A stretch of 36,041 bases of DNA from CBDCUE01 sp965222515 (lineage in GTDB: Bacteria; Pseudomonadota; Alphaproteobacteria; Rickettsiales; JABIRX01), in contig CBDCUE010000005.1 of assembly GCA_965222515.1 (NCBI GenBank), forward strand, positions 1 through 36,041. Direction: 5' to 3'. Under the pieces are notes generated by a model. It ran no database searches. It was not told the DNA's origin and worked only from the letters and a program-made list of their open reading frames with translations. Position numbers and translations under genes: made by a program. This document shows, piece after piece, positions 15,837 to 23,852 of the stretch (positions are counted from its first letter, which is position 1; each line of letters begins with the position of its first letter).

Positions 15837-16940
15837 TTATAAACAAATATAATCCGTAATTTCTAGATCATAGCTTTCTAAACCTATCACAGATTTTTTT
15901 GTTTTTGATATTAACTTCATTTTTTTTACTCCTATATTTTTTAATATCTGTGCTCCAATTCCATAATCTCTAATATGTTTTTCATCTGTTTTCTTTGTAA
16001 TAGGATTATCTCTGTCTTGTAATTGCTTAGATACACAGTTTTTTTGAGGGCTTCTAAGCAAAACCAAAATACCTCCTTCTTTTGCAATTAATTTTAAAGA
16101 TTTATCTAATAAATCATCTCTTCCCTCCGCCATATCTCTTAAAATATCTGACAAAACATTTTGAGCATGCATTCTCACTAAAACTGCTTTACTTAAATCT
16201 ATATTTCCTTTTTTTAGCACAATATGCTCTGCATATTCTACCTTGCTTGAATAAATAGAAATTTCAAAATCTCCATATTTAGTGTTTATTTTAGATGATG
16301 TTTTTTTCTCAATTAAATCTTCATATTTACATCTATAAGAAATTAAATCTGCAATTGAAGCTATTTTTAGACTATATTTTTTGGCAAATTCTATTAAATC
16401 AGGTAATCTTGCCATTGTGCCATCTTCATTCATTATCTCACAAATAACTGATGATGGATCTAATCCTGCCATTCTTGAAATATCAACAGAACTTTCTGTA
16501 TGCCCTGCTCTAGTTAAAACTCCTCCATTTCTTGCAATCAAAGGAAAAATATGCCCAGGAGAACATAAATCACTAGCTGTGCTTTTGGGATCAATGGCAG
16601 TTTTTATGGTTGTTGCTCTATCTTGAGCTGAAATACCAGTTGTTACCCCTTCCCTTGCCTCAATAGAGACAGTAAATGCTGTGTTATGTCTAGAATTATT
16701 AAAAGGAGACATTAGAGGAAGTTTTAATGTTTTTACTCTTTCTTCACTTAAAGTTAAGCAAATTAAACCTCTGCCATATCTTGCCATAAAATTAATTGCT
16801 TTACTATCTGCAAATTCTGCTGGAATAACCAAATCACCTTCATTTTCTCTATTTTCATCATCAATAATAATAAACATTTTTCCTTGTTTAGCATCATTGA
16901 TAATTTCTGCGATAGTTGCTAGTTGATATTTTTTACTCAT
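15837..16940 (-). CDS. ribBA: 3,4-dihydroxy-2-butanone 4-phosphate synthase fused to a degenerate GTP cyclohydrolase II domain
   Basis: The N-terminal half (1 to about 205) is a complete RibB: acidic loop DDENRENEGDLVIPAEF, RYGRGLICLTL, HNTAFTVSIEAREGVTTGISAQDRA, SPGHIFPLIARNGGVLTRAGHTE. It makes the four-carbon unit of riboflavin from ribulose-5-phosphate. The C-terminal half (about 212-365) still aligns with GTP cyclohydrolase II at its edges (TKYGDFEI, VLVRMHAQN, RDYGIGAQIL). However, it has lost the three zinc cysteines (family ECxTGD...LRCDCG, here QNVLSD...MAEGRDD), the RQEGRG loop (here RSPQKN) and the VEAN segment. It probably acts only as RibB, like the RibBX-type fusions. Its start overlaps the ribE stop by 8 bases. 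Confidence 0.92.
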   Translation of the reverse strand: MSKKYQLATIAEIINDAKQGKMFIIIDDENRENEGDLVIPAEFADSKAINFMARYGRGLICLTLSEERVKTLKLPLMSPFNNSRHNTAFTVSIEAREGVTTGISAQDRATTIKTAIDPKSTASDLCSPGHIFPLIARNGGVLTRAGHTESSVDISRMAGLDPSSVICEIMNEDGTMARLPDLIEFAKKYSLKIASIADLISYRCKYEDLIEKKTSSKINTKYGDFEISIYSSKVEYAEHIVLKKGNIDLSKAVLVRMHAQNVLSDILRDMAEGRDDLLDKSLKLIAKEGGILVLLRSPQKNCVSKQLQDRDNPITKKTDEKHIRDYGIGAQILKNIGVKKMKLISKTKKSVIGLESYDLEITDYICL

Positions 16941-17523
16941 AAAAAGATTTTTTTCTATTAATATATTTACCTATTAAGTCAAATTCAATATTTACCATAT
17001 CTGATTTTTTTAAATATTGTAAATTAGTGCTGACAAAACTGTGCGGTATAATGTTTACTGAAAAACTGTTTTTATTTATTTCATTCACCGTAAGAGAGAT
17101 ACCGTTAATGGTAACTGAACCTTTATAAATCAATAAATTAGCAGATTTATTTGGAATAGCTATTTGAAAAACATAAGAATTATTTGTTTTTGTAATATTT
17201 AAAATTGAAGCGACGTTATCAATATGACCTGAGACTATATGGCCATTTAATCTCTCTCCTAATTTCATTGCAAGTTCTAAATTAACAATATCTTTTTCTT
17301 GCCAAGAAGAAATAATAGTGCTTTTTAATGTTTCTTTTGAAACAAAAAATGATAGATGATTATTGTCTATTTTTGTGATCGTAAGACAGACTCCATCACA
17401 AGCAATTGAATCACCTATTTTTATTTTTTCTAAAAAATCACAAGCAATGATAATTAATTTATCAAAGGAGTGATTCTCTATTTTTATGATTTTGCCTAAA
17501 TGGCTAATTATTCCTGTAAACAT
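16933..17523 (-). CDS. ribE: Riboflavin synthase (alpha chain type)
   Basis: Dismutates 6,7-dimethyl-8-ribityllumazine into riboflavin. The open frame runs upstream to 17571, but the family start MFTGII lies at 17523 and is used; the 16 residues before it are foreign to the family. Both lumazine-binding barrels are visible: ACDGVCLTI with ELAMKLGERLNGHIVSGHID in the first (about 45-105), and VTINGISLTVNEI with NIIPHSF in the second (about 134-165). About 196 residues, the usual length. First gene of a ribE-ribBA operon (8-base overlap), which makes the riboflavin context firm. Confidence 0.95.
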   Translation of the reverse strand: MFTGIISHLGKIIKIENHSFDKLIIIACDFLEKIKIGDSIACDGVCLTITKIDNNHLSFFVSKETLKSTIISSWQEKDIVNLELAMKLGERLNGHIVSGHIDNVASILNITKTNNSYVFQIAIPNKSANLLIYKGSVTINGISLTVNEINKNSFSVNIIPHSFVSTNLQYLKKSDMVNIEFDLIGKYINRKKSFYE

Positions 17524-17538
17524 TTTTTTTGGATTTTT

Positions 17539-17594
17539 ATATATACTAAAGTTAAAGAAGAAATTCCACAAACAACTTTTGTTTTAGTATATAT
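17539..17594. promoter_or_regulatory. 12-bp inverted repeat in the divergent ribE/skp promoter region
   Basis: ATATATACTAAA (17539-17550) and its exact complement TTTAGTATATAT (17583-17594) are spaced by 32 bases, 15 bases upstream of the ribE start and 53 bases before skp. The position between two divergent genes suggests paired promoters or an operator. TAGTATATAT resembles -10 elements in both directions. No FMN riboswitch could fit here. Confidence 0.4.
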
Positions 17595-17647
17595 TATATT
17601 ATCATCCATTTAATTTTACATTAATTTTTCTTAAATAATCATAATCA

Positions 17648-18172
17648 ATGATAAAAAACCTATTTTTTTCATTTATTTTCTTACTTTTTTCTTTAAATAA
17701 TCTTTTTGCTAAAGAATTAAATATCGCAATCATAAACCCTAACAAAATCATAACTAAATCAACTGCAATTATTAAATATAAAGCAAAAATACAGAAAAGA
17801 ATGCAATCTAGCAAAAATAAAATAAGTAAACAAATGCAAGATTTACAGAATCAACAAAAAGAATTGTTAGAAAATAAAAATTTATTTTCAGATGATGCTT
17901 ATAAACATAAACAAGAAGAGGTGTTTTTTAAAATAAAAGAAATGGAAAAGAAAATAGAGGAATTAACTACAGCTTTAAAAGGTGAATTTTACAAAGTAAC
18001 TAGAATTTTAGAAGGTAGGGTTGCTAAAATAGTTAAGCAAATAGCAGAAAAGAAATCATATAATTTAATTTTAAATCAATCTCAAATTCTCTTTGTAAAT
18101 GAGGTAGATGACATTAGCAATGAAGTAATCAGAGTTTTAAACAAAATCTATCCAAAAATAATTTTGCAATAA
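17648..18172 (+). CDS. skp: OmpH/Skp-like periplasmic chaperone
   Basis: 174 residues with a signal peptide (MIKNLFFSFIFLLFSLNNLFA, cut after about 21). A short beta strand (LNIAIINPNKIITKS) is followed by a long lysine/glutamate-rich coiled coil (about 50-130; QKRMQSSKNKISKQMQDLQN onward) and a final strand pair (YNLILNQSQILFVNEVDDISNEVIRVLN). This is the jellyfish layout of Skp, which carries unfolded outer-membrane proteins through the periplasm to the BAM complex. The family usually sits with bamA, lpxD and fabZ; here it is isolated. The call rests on architecture and the N-terminal IxxVN-type pattern. Confidence 0.8.
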   Translation: MIKNLFFSFIFLLFSLNNLFAKELNIAIINPNKIITKSTAIIKYKAKIQKRMQSSKNKISKQMQDLQNQQKELLENKNLFSDDAYKHKQEEVFFKIKEMEKKIEELTTALKGEFYKVTRILEGRVAKIVKQIAEKKSYNLILNQSQILFVNEVDDISNEVIRVLNKIYPKIILQ

Positions 18173-18200
18173 AAAAAACTCGAAAAACTGCTTTCCCAAT

Positions 18201-18353
18201 GCAGACTGTAAGGAAATTAGTAAATTTGTGCATTTAACAAGAAAACCCCTCCGCCGTCATCCTCGCGAAAGCAGGGATCCATTGTAGCAAAGGTCTGAAA
18301 AAACTGCAATCTACCTTAGATCCCCGCTTTTGCTAGGATGATGGCAAAAGGGG
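18201..18353. repeat. Family C element, copy 1, with GC-richer palindrome
   Basis: It starts with the family B end (GCAGACTGT, then ATTAGTAAATTTGTG). An imperfect palindrome follows: GTCATCCTCGCGAAAGCAGG at 18256-18275 and its counterpart CCCGCTTTTGCTAGGATGAT at 18323-18342, with about 24 of 29 arm positions paired. The centre (TTGTAGCAAAGGTCTGAAAA) also matches copy 2 at 23700-23852, which is inverted relative to this one. GTCATCCTCGCG-GGATCC palindromes of this kind are widespread in proteobacterial intergenic regions. The arms are clearly GC-richer than the surroundings. Lying after skp and before the end of hscA, the hairpin could terminate both. Confidence 0.85.
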
Positions 18354-18460
18354 AACTATTTTTTTCATAATTTAGATGTTGACACAAACAAGCCTGATGT
18401 TGTAGCAATTACTTCGAGGGGTTTTTTGTCACATCAAGAAACCTGCAATAGCACTGCATT

Positions 18461-20266
18461 TTAAAATTGCTGATCATCAATCGATTTACCTTTTAAAGAA
18501 TTAGTGATAATATCTACCTTTGCTATACATAAATCATCTAGATATTTTTTAGCTTTTTTCATTAGCTTATCTAACTCAAGATATTTTTTCTGCTTTGCCA
18601 AATCATCTTTTTGCTCAAAAAAACCTTTTGCTATATTTTTGGCATCAAGTTTTTGTTTTTTTGATAAAGAATAATCCTCATCATCAATGATTTTATAAAT
18701 ATCACCTACAATTTGCTCAATAGCTATCATATTTTTCTTTACCAACCTAATTTTCATATCATCTTGAGCATTTTCTAAGCTATCTTGCAACATTTTCTGC
18801 ATATCAGAAATCTCTAAACCATAGCTAGGTTTCACCTGTATTTCTTGTTTCTGACCAGTTATTTCTTCGTGAGATGATACAGTTAAAATTCCATTGCTGT
18901 CTATATTAAAATCTATTTTAACTTTAGCAGCACCTGCAGGTAAAGCAGGTATATTAGTTAATTCAAAAAATGCTAGAGATCTATTTTGTTCGGCTAGCTC
19001 CCTCTCCCCCTGCACAATATGAATTTTCATTCCATTTTGATTATCTTTAAAAGTAGTAAATGTTTGAGATTCATTGATAGGGATAGTTGAATTTCTAGGA
19101 ATAATTTTTTCTACTATGCCACCCATAGTCTCCAACCCCAAAGAAAGTGGTATTATATCTATTAATAAATTTCCTGTTCCTGTGGTAAGATTCTCAGCCT
19201 GCACCGCAGACCCTAAAACCACAATATTATCAGGATTAATATTATCTAAAGGTTTCTTTCCTATTAATTCAGCCAGTTTTTCCTTCAAATAAGAGATTTT
19301 TGTACTTCCTCCAACTAAAATAGTTTCATTTAAATCAGAAAATTTAATTTTGGCATCTTTTATGACATTAGCAAAAAGTTCTAAAGCCTTGTTTAAGATC
19401 GGATCTATTAATTTTTGAAATTCTAATAAAGTGATTTTGCCATTTTTATCAAAAAAATCTTTATTCTCTGCTAAAATCTTCTTTGCTTTTTTAGCTAAAT
19501 TTAACAAAAAGTTTTTTTGCATAACATTATTTTTAGCAAAATAATCAGCTAATATTATATCAATATCATCTCCACCTAAAAAATTATCTCCTCCAGTTGC
19601 CACAACTTTCAAAACTCCTTTTTGCATTTTAATAATAGATACATCAAAAGTTCCACCACCAAAATCAAAAACTGCATAAAAACCTTCTTTCTGATTGTCT
19701 AACCCATACATCAAACAAGCAGAAGTGGGTTCGTTTATTAATCTTAAAACTTCTATATTTGCTAATTTTGCTGCATCTTTAGTAGCCTGTCTTGCAGCAT
19801 CATCAAAATATGCAGGAACTGTAATCACTGCTTTACTAACTTCTTTTTTTAATATTTTCTCCGCTCTTTTTTTTAGTGCTTTCAAAATCTCACTTGAAGC
19901 CTCAATGGGAGTTATTCTCTTACCAATATCCAAAGAAATAATTTTCTGCCCATCCTCTGCTATAATATTATAATTATATTTTTTTAAATCATCAGTTAAA
20001 TCATCAGATACTTTTCCCATTAATCTTTTTACTGATCTCAAAACAATCTTATCCCCCTTTCCACCAACAATAATTTCATTATTTTTAGACAAAGAAATAA
20101 GTGATTTTATGGCTTCATCTCCCCCCTCCTCAAACAAAACTCTAGGGACTTGATTCTCAGAAATAGCCACCAAAGAATTAGTAGTCCCCAAATCAATACC
20201 TAGAGCTATCTCTTCTTCAACACTCTCTGTCTGCAAACTATCTTCACTAATATTAATTAATTTCAT
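18461..20266 (-). CDS. hscA: Fe-S assembly chaperone HscA (Hsp70 family)
   Basis: Specialised Hsp70 that, with HscB, helps release Fe-S clusters from the IscU scaffold. The ATPase domain is complete: IALGIDLGTTNSLVAI (about 20-35), VITVPAYFDDAARQATKDAA, LINEPTSACLMYGL, FDFGGGTFDVSI, and ILVGGSTKI near 316. The substrate-binding domain starts near 375 (DIIPLSLGLETMGGIVEKIIPRN) and contains TFTTFKDNQNGMKIHIVQGERELAEQNRSL. The 601-residue length and short helical lid fit HscA and not DnaK (about 640). Upstream in the same direction are hscB and thiG. No ferredoxin gene follows; a repeat-rich stretch does. Confidence 0.93.
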   Translation of the reverse strand: MKLINISEDSLQTESVEEEIALGIDLGTTNSLVAISENQVPRVLFEEGGDEAIKSLISLSKNNEIIVGGKGDKIVLRSVKRLMGKVSDDLTDDLKKYNYNIIAEDGQKIISLDIGKRITPIEASSEILKALKKRAEKILKKEVSKAVITVPAYFDDAARQATKDAAKLANIEVLRLINEPTSACLMYGLDNQKEGFYAVFDFGGGTFDVSIIKMQKGVLKVVATGGDNFLGGDDIDIILADYFAKNNVMQKNFLLNLAKKAKKILAENKDFFDKNGKITLLEFQKLIDPILNKALELFANVIKDAKIKFSDLNETILVGGSTKISYLKEKLAELIGKKPLDNINPDNIVVLGSAVQAENLTTGTGNLLIDIIPLSLGLETMGGIVEKIIPRNSTIPINESQTFTTFKDNQNGMKIHIVQGERELAEQNRSLAFFELTNIPALPAGAAKVKIDFNIDSNGILTVSSHEEITGQKQEIQVKPSYGLEISDMQKMLQDSLENAQDDMKIRLVKKNMIAIEQIVGDIYKIIDDEDYSLSKKQKLDAKNIAKGFFEQKDDLAKQKKYLELDKLMKKAKKYLDDLCIAKVDIITNSLKGKSIDDQQF

Positions 20267-20383
20267 TTGTTTTTTTTAAGTTAAGGTTGTTATTCGTGAT
20301 TTTGCAATCTATGAGGCATTTACACGTCTTATACTATTTTGTTTTTTAGGTTATGTGATAATTTACACAACTTAAAAAAATAA

Positions 20384-20971
20384 TTAATTAACTTCATCCA
20401 CTTTTAATAAATATTTTAGCTTCATAGTTAAAATTGCCATTTCTTGCAAAAGTTTCTTTTTAAAACAATCATTTATTTCATTGATAATATTTTTCATCGC
20501 AATCTTATTATTTTGATGAATGATCAATTTTTCATCATCATCTGCTTCTTCAAGGTCCATTCTAAGTTCTAACATTTCTTGCAATAATGTTTGCGGGGGT
20601 ATTATTTTGTTTTCTGACTCTTTATTTACAATAATGTTATTTAATAACAAAATATATTCTGCTCTTTTTAAGTCATCTTTCAAAATCTCATAAGCCTCAT
20701 TAATCAAAAGACTATGTTTAAAAGATAATGATTGCTCAATAATGCTTTTTTTAACAAAAAAATCAGGATGTAATTTTTGTTGTAATTGCAAATATTTCAC
20801 CTCCAAATCGCTTAAATTTATTTGATAAGATATGTCCAAGGAAAATCTAAAAAAATAATTTGTTTGCTCAGGTGGCAAAACTACTTTGCAAAAAGAACAA
20901 AATAAATCAATTAAATGAATTTCTTTTTTACAATTATAACAAATTTCTTGTCTACCCTGCTTTTTTGCCAT
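20384..20971 (-). CDS. hscB: HscB J-domain co-chaperone with N-terminal tetracysteine (zinc finger-like) extension
   Basis: Delivers the IscU scaffold to HscA and stimulates its ATPase. The J-domain has the HPD motif at 68-70 in LQLQQKLHPDFF, followed by LINEAYEILKDDLKRAEYIL. The C-terminal helical bundle that binds IscU starts near 120 (QTLLQEMLELRMDLEEA, where family members have LxxxMExRE). The first 30 residues carry C11-x2-C14 and C25-x2-C28 followed by LPPEQTNYFF. E. coli-type HscB lacks this, but it closely recalls the zinc-binding N-terminus of metazoan mitochondrial HSCB. The start overlaps thiG by 20 bases. A 117-base gap separates it from hscA. Confidence 0.92.
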   Translation of the reverse strand: MAKKQGRQEICYNCKKEIHLIDLFCSFCKVVLPPEQTNYFFRFSLDISYQINLSDLEVKYLQLQQKLHPDFFVKKSIIEQSLSFKHSLLINEAYEILKDDLKRAEYILLLNNIIVNKESENKIIPPQTLLQEMLELRMDLEEADDDEKLIIHQNNKIAMKNIINEINDCFKKKLLQEMAILTMKLKYLLKVDEVN

Positions 20972-21740
20972 TTATCAAACCTTTATTTGGAGAAGATGGA
21001 GAAGCATATTGCTTTTTAGCCATTCTTCCAGCTAAAAATGATTGTCTTCCAGCAATAACCGCATTTTTCATAGCCTGAGACATTAAAACAGGATTTTGTG
21101 CTTCAGCAATCGCTGTATTCATTAAAATTCCGTCACAACCAAGCTCCATTGCAATTGTTGCATCAGATGCCGTTCCCACTCCTGCATCTACTAAAACAGG
21201 GACAGTAGCATTCTCTACAATAATTTGAATGTTAATTTTATTTTGAATACCTAATCCAGAACCAATAGGAGCAGCCAGAGGCATAATCGCACAACAGCCT
21301 AAATCTTCTAATTTTTTAGCAAATAATGGGTCGTCAGTAGTATATACCATAACCTCAAAACCTTCTTTTAAAAGAGTTTTTGCTGCAATCATAGTTTCTT
21401 CCATATCTGGATAAAGAGTTTTTTGGTCGCCAATTACTTCTAATTTTACTAAATTCCAACCACCAGCCTCTCTTGCTAATCTCAAAGTTCTAACTGCTTC
21501 ATCTGCAGTGTAGCAACCTGCGGTGTTTGGTAGATATACATATTTTTTAGGATCTATAAAATCTTGTAGTTTTTCTTTGTTTTTTTCAAACACATTAACT
21601 CTTCGTAATGCAACAGTAATTATTTCTGCTCCAGAATTTTCTAAAGCATCGGCTGTTTGCTGAAAAGTTTGATATTTTCCTGTGCCAATAATTAATCTTG
21701 AATTAAACTCTTTTCCTGCAATTTGAAATTTATCTGACAT
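20952..21740 (-). CDS. thiG: Thiazole synthase
   Basis: Builds the thiazole phosphate ring of thiamine from deoxyxylulose phosphate, dehydroglycine and the ThiS thiocarboxylate. The TIM-barrel signature is clear: LIIGTGKY (about 16-23), TVALRRVNV, LPNTAGCYTADEAVRTLRLAREA, the Schiff-base lysine K99 in NLVKLEVIGD, MPLAAPIGSGLGIQN, VDAGVGTASDATIAMELGCDGILMNTAIA. At 262 residues it is of normal length. No thiS, thiF, thiH or thiO is adjacent and no TPP riboswitch is seen upstream. Instead it leads an operon with the Fe-S chaperones hscB and hscA. It is divergent from ftsZ with 169 bases between. Confidence 0.96.
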   Translation of the reverse strand: MSDKFQIAGKEFNSRLIIGTGKYQTFQQTADALENSGAEIITVALRRVNVFEKNKEKLQDFIDPKKYVYLPNTAGCYTADEAVRTLRLAREAGGWNLVKLEVIGDQKTLYPDMEETMIAAKTLLKEGFEVMVYTTDDPLFAKKLEDLGCCAIMPLAAPIGSGLGIQNKINIQIIVENATVPVLVDAGVGTASDATIAMELGCDGILMNTAIAEAQNPVLMSQAMKNAVIAGRQSFLAGRMAKKQYASPSSPNKGLINGKKAG

Positions 21741-21790
21741 AAGTTTTTCTTTGTTTTTTGTTAAAAATGGTATTTTTATAATAAACTTGC

Positions 21791-21806
21791 ATATCTTTCA
21801 AGATAT
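21791..21806. promoter_or_regulatory. 16-bp dyad between thiG and ftsZ
   Basis: ATATCTTTCAAGATAT is a near-perfect palindrome (7-bp half-sites around a 2-base centre), 51 bases upstream of thiG and 104 bases before ftsZ. Its size and place suit a dimeric repressor or a small hairpin; the AT-richness makes chance occurrence possible. Confidence 0.3.
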
Positions 21807-21909
21807 AAATTATTATTCTAAAGTAAAAAAAATCATTTTATACTAGTAAATTTTTATAATCATTTTATTATAAAAATTACTTTTATTAACAACAATATAA
21901 ATACAAGCA

Positions 21910-23538
21910 ATGAGTTTAAACATAGACATTCCTAACAAAGAAAAAATAACTCCCAAAATCACCATTTTAGGTGTGGGTGGTGCAGGTGGAAATGCGGTTA
22001 ACAATATGATCAGACTAGAGTTAGAAGGTGTGAATTTTGTAGTGGCAAACACAGATGTTCAAGCTTTACAAAATTCAAATGCAAAAAATAAAATTCAATT
22101 AGGAGAAAATTTAACTAAAGGCTTGGGTGCAGGTTCAGCTCCAGAAATAGGAGCTAAGGCTAGCATCGAATCACAAGATGAAATTATGTCTTTGATAGGA
22201 GACAGCAATATGGTATTTATCACTGCTGGAATGGGTGGTGGAACAGGAACAGGAGCAGCTCCTGTTATTGCTCAAATGTGTAAAGATAAAGGTATTTTAA
22301 CTGTTGGAGTAATAACTAAGCCCTTTTCTTTTGAAGGTGCTTACAGAATGAAAACCGCAATATCTGGGGTAGAAGAACTGCAAAAATATGTAGATACTTT
22401 AATCATCATTCCTAATCAAAATTTATTTCATAAAGCAACAGAGAAAACAACTTTTATTGAAGCTTTCAATATGGTAGATGATGTTTTATATTCTGGTATC
22501 AAATCTATCACTGACTTAATGATTGTTGATGGTTTAATAAATTTAGATTTTGCAGATATAAAAGCCATTATGGGTAATATGGGTAAAGCAATGATGGGAA
22601 CAGGAGAAGCAGCTGGAGAACAAAGAGCTTTAGATGCAGCAGAAATCGCGATTTCTAATCCATTGTTAGATAACACTTCAATGAAAGGAGCAAGAGGAGT
22701 GCTAATTAGCATCGCAGGAGGTTTAGATTTAGGCTTATTTGAAGTTGATGAGGCAGCTCAAAGAATAAAAGACGAAGTTGACAGTGAAGCAAACATTATT
22801 TTTGGTTCTACTTTTGATAAAAGTTTAGATGGAAAAATAAGAGTTTCAGTAGTTGCTACTGGAATTGGAGAACGAGTAGAAAGGCCAAGAGATATATTTA
22901 ATATTAGTACAACACCTAAACCCACATTAGAAACAAAGGATGAAACGAGGGATAAAGAAATATCATCAGGAGTGAATATATTTGTTCCAACAAAAACTAT
23001 TGATCCAGAACCTTTAAAAGAAGAAAAAAATCAAGAAGAGATAGAACCTGAAAAACAAGATAAAATAGCTCCTGTTTTTTTTGATAAAACACCTTTAAAT
23101 TACTCAGATTCTACTGATACCATAGATTTAGATACTTCTAAAACAGAAATAAAGGAAGAAGGAACAACATCTTTTAGTGAAATGCTAGTAAAAAAAAATG
23201 TTAATGATAATGAGCCAAAAGAGGAAATTATTTCATCAGAAAAGAATGATTTACTAGATTTAGACAGAGCTATAGCAGGGGGTAAAAATTATAAAACAGA
23301 AAAAAAAGGAACTTTTAGTAAATTTATTAAATTATTCAAAGAAAACAATATAGATTTACCTCAATCTAGTCAAAATAATGAATCAGACAAATCTAGTAGC
23401 CAAGAAATCACTCCACAAAGTGATCTTTTTAGTGAAGCAGCAGAAAATGCATCTAAAAACAACAAAAGTGATAATAATTTAATTTTTAGCGACGACATAT
23501 TAAATGTTCCAACCTTCATTAGAAACAAAAAATCTTAA
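21910..23538 (+). CDS. ftsZ: Cell division GTPase FtsZ
   Basis: Tubulin-like GTPase that forms the division ring. The GTPase domain (about 15-330) has GVGGAGGNAVNNMI, the tubulin signature GGGTGTGAAPV (about 106-116), ITKPFSFEG and the T7-loop region NLDFADIKAIM. A long acidic, poorly conserved linker follows (about 335-525). The C-terminal peptide LNVPTFIRNKKS corresponds to the FtsA/ZipA-binding tail (family form DIPAFLRR). At 542 residues the linker is long, as is common in alphaproteobacteria. No ftsA or ftsQ is next to it, so the usual division cluster has been broken up. A hairpin with a T-rich tail follows the stop codon. Confidence 0.97.
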   Translation: MSLNIDIPNKEKITPKITILGVGGAGGNAVNNMIRLELEGVNFVVANTDVQALQNSNAKNKIQLGENLTKGLGAGSAPEIGAKASIESQDEIMSLIGDSNMVFITAGMGGGTGTGAAPVIAQMCKDKGILTVGVITKPFSFEGAYRMKTAISGVEELQKYVDTLIIIPNQNLFHKATEKTTFIEAFNMVDDVLYSGIKSITDLMIVDGLINLDFADIKAIMGNMGKAMMGTGEAAGEQRALDAAEIAISNPLLDNTSMKGARGVLISIAGGLDLGLFEVDEAAQRIKDEVDSEANIIFGSTFDKSLDGKIRVSVVATGIGERVERPRDIFNISTTPKPTLETKDETRDKEISSGVNIFVPTKTIDPEPLKEEKNQEEIEPEKQDKIAPVFFDKTPLNYSDSTDTIDLDTSKTEIKEEGTTSFSEMLVKKNVNDNEPKEEIISSEKNDLLDLDRAIAGGKNYKTEKKGTFSKFIKLFKENNIDLPQSSQNNESDKSSSQEITPQSDLFSEAAENASKNNKSDNNLIFSDDILNVPTFIRNKKS

Positions 23539-23558
23539 GCAAGAGAAAAAAGTAGTCT

Positions 23559-23608
23559 CCTCTTTCTTACATACTGTGACGAAATTAGAAAGAAAGAGGG
23601 TTATTTTT
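23559..23608 (+). terminator. Terminator-like hairpin after ftsZ
   Basis: CCTCTTTCTT (23559-23568) pairs exactly with AAGAAAGAGG (23590-23599), 20 bases after the ftsZ stop, followed by GTTATTTTTG. The right arm belongs to family B element B2a, so the terminator may have been partly supplied by the repeat. The T-run is short, hence moderate confidence. Confidence 0.5.
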
Positions 23609-23664
23609 GTTATAAATAAAAATTTAGAGCAAATAAAGAAAACTTCCCTTCACTTCAGACTGTG
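23570..23664. repeat. Family B element, diverged copy, + orientation (B2a)
   Basis: Outer end ACTGTGACGAAATTAG, core TTATTTTTGTTATAAATAAA and AATTTAGAGCAAAT as in B1, and a right end CTTCAGACTGTG that no longer pairs well with the left. The first 60 bases are almost exactly complementary to 23875-23934, so this element forms a very long stem with B2b around the C element. Confidence 0.8.
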
Positions 23665-23699
23665 TTGTAATAACAGAAATAGCATTTTTTAGAAAAAAA

Positions 23700-23852
23700 A
23701 CCCGAAAACCGTCATCCTCGCGGAAGCAGGGATCCAAGGCAGATTGCAGTCTTTTCAGACCTTTGCTACAATGGATCCCCGTTTTCACGAGGATAACGGC
23801 GGTGGGTGTTTCTTGTCAAATACACAAATTTACTAATTGCGACACAGTCTGC
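23700..23852. repeat. Family C element, copy 2 (inverted relative to copy 1)
   Basis: The palindrome arms GTCATCCTCGCGGAAGCAGG (23711-23730) and CCCCGTTTTCACGAGGATAA (23777-23796) enclose GCAGTCTTTTCAGACCTTTG. Read on the - strand it aligns with 18201-18353 over about 150 bases, including the flanking AAATTTACTAATTGCGACAC that belongs to a family B-type end. Arms and edges are shared, so B-type end plus C palindrome appears to be one transposed unit. Confidence 0.85.

Noticed and set aside
17524..17571. Upstream extension of ribE by 16 codons
   Set aside because: Riboflavin synthases begin with MFTGII, which is encoded from 17523; the extra residues are not family-like.
21741..21909. TPP riboswitch upstream of thiG
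   Set aside because: None of the conserved CTGAGA or ACCTG-type TPP elements is present on the - strand in this region.
23504..23692. Short open frame running from the ftsZ end through the B2a repeat
   Set aside because: It consists of out-of-frame ftsZ sequence plus repeat DNA, with no independent start signal or family match.
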